Assembly (NCBI GenBank): GCA_036375895.1
Contig: DASVBJ010000053.1
Span: forward strand, 1-6,230
DNA length: 6,230 nucleotides
Direction: 5' to 3'
From: DASVBJ01 sp036375895
GTDB lineage: Bacteria; Actinomycetota; Actinomycetes; JACCUZ01
The position numbers and the translations under genes were made by a program. Shown here in pieces: positions 5,910 through 6,230 of this stretch; position 1 is the stretch's first letter; the number at the start of each line of letters is the position of its first letter. The notes under the pieces are model-generated. The model saw only the letters and a program-made list of their open reading frames with translations, had not been told where the DNA came from and made no database searches.

Positions 5910-6024
5910 ACGCACCTTGATCCGCGGTGACTCGTCGTGGCAGTCAAGGTGCGGAGCCGGAGGGCTGACGAGACGCGTGGGGGGCGCGTCCGGGGGACGT
6001 GAGGCTCGGCAGCCCTCTTCGGCT
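5910..6024 (+). ncRNA. Candidate structured small RNA, two adjacent long hairpins
   Basis: Hairpin 1: CGCACCTTGA (5911-5920) pairs perfectly with TCAAGGTGCG (5944-5953). Its 23-base loop can fold further, CCGCGG against TCGTGG with wobble pairs. Hairpin 2 starts one base later: AGCCG (5955-5959) with CGGCT (6020-6024), a two-T bulge (6018-6019), GAGGGCTG (5960-5967) with CAGCCCTC (6010-6017), one mismatch, then CGAG (5969-5972) with CTCG (6005-6008). That is 17 pairs in total. Its tip holds ACGCG/CGCGT around a G-run, or alternatively CGTCC-GGG-GGACG. A promoter fits its 5' end exactly. I find no match to the motifs of SRP RNA, RNase P RNA, tmRNA or known riboswitches. There is no U-run at 6024, so the RNA may continue to the hairpin at 6084-6116 (about 200 nt). 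The strand is inferred from the promoter only; no expression evidence exists. Confidence 0.4.
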
Positions 6025-6083
6025 TCACCACCGCGCCTACCGCTGACGATCATCGAGCGCGAACGGCCGAGTCCGGGGCGACA

Positions 6084-6116
6084 GACCGACGGCCCGCGGA
6101 TCGCGAGCCGTCGGTC
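6084..6116 (-). terminator. Strong stem-loop, likely terminator of tRNA-Ala, possibly bidirectional
   Basis: GACCGACGGC (6084-6093) pairs perfectly with GCCGTCGGTC (6107-6116). The 13-base centre adds CGCG/CGCG (6095-6098 with 6102-6105) after one mismatch, leaving a three-base tip. It begins nine bases past the mature 3' end of the tRNA. No T-run follows on either strand, as is common for actinobacterial terminators. Being symmetric, it could also stop the putative small RNA that converges from the left. Confidence 0.6.
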
Positions 6117-6125
6117 GAGGGTGGG

Positions 6126-6198
6126 TGGAGCTGAGGGGACTCGAACCCCTGACCCCCTCGTTGCGAACGAGGTGCGCTACCAGCTGCGCTACAGCCCC
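6126..6198 (-). tRNA. tRNA-Ala, anticodon CGC
   Basis: A 73-base cloverleaf is read directly. Acceptor GGGGCTG pairs with CAGCTCC, including the G3:U70 wobble that is the identity element of alanine tRNA, followed by discriminator A73. The D stem is GCGC/GCGC with loop AGCTGGTA; the anticodon stem CCTCG/CGAGG encloses TTCGCAA with anticodon CGC (bases 6165-6163); the T stem AGGGG/CCCCT encloses TTCGAGT. It reads the GCG alanine codon, which is abundant in this genome. The 3' CCA is not encoded (the next bases are CCC), so a CCA-adding enzyme must complete it. There is no intron. A -10-like TAACCT lies upstream and a strong hairpin downstream. Confidence 0.97.
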
Positions 6199-6208
6199 AT
6201 GTGCCGGA

Positions 6209-6226
6209 CGAGGTTACCAAACCTCG
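6209..6226. repeat. Inverted repeat over the tRNA-Ala -10
   Basis: Seven-base perfect arms with a four-base centre ACCA. It could be the terminator hairpin of a gene further right on the minus strand, or an operator overlapping the tRNA promoter. The window ends four bases later, so the context cannot be read. Confidence 0.4.
6211..6216 (-). promoter_or_regulatory. -10 element of tRNA-Ala (TAACCT)
   Basis: TAACCT on the minus strand matches TAnnnT and predicts a start about six bases before the mature tRNA 5' end. A -35 would fall beyond the right edge. The hexamer lies inside a perfect inverted repeat, CGAGGTT-ACCA-AACCTCG (6209-6226). Confidence 0.45.
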
Positions 6227-6230
6227 CGGT

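Noticed and set aside
5927..5968. A 13-codon ORF (GTG to TGA) inside the putative small RNA
   Set aside because: No Shine-Dalgarno, no downstream gene to attenuate, and it lies within paired bases.
5911..6024. The hairpins as ends of a transposon or integron attachment site beside the tRNA
   Set aside because: No transposase or integrase, no target-site duplication, no integron attC core motif, and no repeat of the tRNA 3' end was found elsewhere in the window.
5744..6031. A 95-codon minus-strand frame across the hairpin region
   Set aside because: Basic, domain-free product with mixed third positions; it runs through both hairpins of the putative RNA.
6084..6116. The stem-loop as a regulatory protein site rather than a terminator
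   Set aside because: Its stem length and position just after the tRNA 3' end fit termination better, though the lack of a T-run leaves some doubt.
1..6230. CRISPR array, phage genes, toxin-antitoxin pair or defence system
   Set aside because: No regularly spaced repeats and no matching protein families; the protein genes are conserved housekeeping types plus one small membrane protein.

Overview
This is high-GC actinobacterial chromosome. The codons of the real genes end almost always in G or C, GTG starts are used, and the gene set and order (pmt, divergent rsmI, metG, tatD) match what I recall of the Mycobacterium tuberculosis Rv1002c-Rv1008 neighbourhood, with several intervening mycobacterial genes absent here. 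A protein O-mannosyltransferase beside rsmI also points to Actinobacteria. I cannot name the genus.

Layout. Positions 1-3512 hold three genes on the minus strand, transcribed rsmI -> metG -> tatD. tatD runs off the left edge and overlaps the metG stop by four bases; metG follows rsmI after 42 bases. Together they serve 16S rRNA modification, tRNA charging and DNA end-processing. A short divergent region (3513-3636) separates rsmI from pmt, a membrane O-mannosyltransferase on the plus strand (3637-5193). A small one-helix membrane protein (5199-5384, minus) meets pmt tail to tail, with the two stop codons inside one small palindrome.

The right part (about 5385-6125) has no convincing protein gene. 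It is not featureless. It holds several hairpins and a good promoter-like pair (TTGAAG, 17 bases, TACGGT) that points rightward. That promoter would start transcription at the foot of two adjacent long hairpins (5911-5953 and 5955-6024). I call this a candidate structured small RNA. It would converge on a tRNA-Ala(CGC) gene (6126-6198, minus), and a strong stem-loop at 6084-6116 could terminate both.

A recurring regulatory theme is leaderless transcription. metG and pmt each have a TAnnnT -10 hexamer exactly six bases before the start codon and no Shine-Dalgarno sequence; rsmI has a weaker version. tatD instead has a purine-rich Shine-Dalgarno inside the end of metG. No mobile element, CRISPR array or obvious defence or toxin system is visible. 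The least explained item is the putative small RNA.
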